Below, one piece after another: positions 48,550 to 48,710 of a stretch of DNA of 48,710 nt. A program made the position numbers and the translations under genes. The stretch covers positions 1 to 48,710 of the forward strand of contig SUWV01000020.1 of NCBI GenBank assembly GCA_015061315.1, written 5' to 3'. How positions within the stretch are numbered: the stretch's first letter is position 1; the number at the start of each line of letters is the position of its first letter. Source of the stretch: Lentimicrobiaceae bacterium. GTDB lineage: Bacteria; Bacteroidota; Bacteroidia; Bacteroidales; F082. Under the pieces are notes generated by a model that did not search any database, was not told the DNA's origin, and saw only the letters and a program-made list of their open reading frames with translations.

Positions 48550-48710
48550 TTACAATTCAATTCTTTCAATATAAGATCTAAATTCTTTTATGGCGTTTTT
48601 CCTTTGTATGATGGTATATAAATTTCCTTTATAAACAATAATCTTTTCACTTATCTGTGAGTTCGCTGTTGTTATGGCTGTAGTCTTTCCAGTTTTAACA
48701 TCAATTTCGT
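48550..48710 (-). CDS. Partial gene, C-terminal end, unknown
   Basis: On the minus strand an open frame runs in from the window edge (first full codon ending at 48708). It reads EIDVKTGKTTAITTANSQIS, continues with KIIVYKGNLYTIIQRKN, and ends in YIERIEL before TAA at 48550-48552. That is about 53 residues. The alternating strand pattern (VYKGNLYTI) resembles a beta-propeller blade like those in the next gene. No start is inside the window, and the family cannot be named. Confidence 0.5.
   Translation of the reverse strand, partial: EIDVKTGKTTAITTANSQISEKIIVYKGNLYTIIQRKNAIKEFRSYIERIEL

Overview
The window looks like chromosomal DNA of an uncultured Bacteroidales-type bacterium (phylum Bacteroidota). 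This rests on three things. Promoters match TTTG-N19-TAnnTTTG upstream of many genes. There are no convincing Shine-Dalgarno sequences. The gene repertoire is typical: an M3 Dcp lipoprotein, a BatA-domain protein, a BT_3928-type DoxX protein, a FISUMP lipoprotein, ATP-type PEPCK, CdaA next to FolP, and a two-domain acyl-CoA dehydratase activase. The order is inferred from families, not from a marker gene. I see no rRNA, tRNA, CRISPR array, transposase or prophage.

Layout. 1-4.9 kb: tail of an AAA/DUF4143 ATPase, a folded intergenic RNA candidate, then one 1408-residue polypeptide joining a GT3-type glycogen synthase to a GT35 alpha-glucan phosphorylase behind a folded leader. 4.9-9.5 kb: a metallophosphoesterase, an SDR oxidoreductase and a three-domain acyl-activating/carrier/acyltransferase protein. 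9.5-12.7 kb: Dcp peptidase, then a promoter, a ~100-nt structured RNA with its own terminator, and a DUF3825-family gene; this is the least explained locus. 12.7-15.8 kb: an operon-like membrane cluster of SPFH protein, tandem PH-like membrane protein, CPBP protease and a 53-residue ribbon-helix-helix protein. 15.8-23.2 kb: lipocalin-like membrane protein, GuaA, YitT, a LysM/periplasmic-binding-fold protein overlapping a MORN-repeat lipoprotein, and GdhA. 23.3-29.1 kb: BatA/VWA protein, ParC and a lipoprotein. 29.2-36.9 kb: CdaA, FolP, a tandem DUF1599 protein, the BT_3928-like DoxX protein, an orphan Dpp/Opp permease, TpiA, PrmA and DnaN. 37-41.3 kb: a FISUMP lipoprotein between two identical terminators, PckA, an LpxL-like acyltransferase and a TetR regulator. 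41.3-48.7 kb: a 1415-residue acyl-CoA dehydratase activase with a probable TetR operator at its promoter, a His-rich COG0523 metallochaperone, an exported beta-rich protein and the tail of one further gene.

Much of the gene content is central metabolism (glycogen turnover, glutamate, GMP, PEP/oxaloacetate, folate, triose phosphate) and envelope lipid or lipoprotein functions. The unusual feature is the spacer DNA. Most spacers are built from a few families of short words (GAATTAAGAAT/ATTCTTCATTC, CAATTGACAATTAACAATT, CTTGTTGACTCGTAGTCTCG, CTGAGAAT, TTTGCG) and from two palindrome families (GTAGAGACG...CGTCT and CACACGNNCGTGTG). Several words have entered coding sequence: both ends of folP, linkers of the activase, and the stop-codon regions of other genes.

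All functions are read from sequence motifs by eye. No database search or folding calculation was run.
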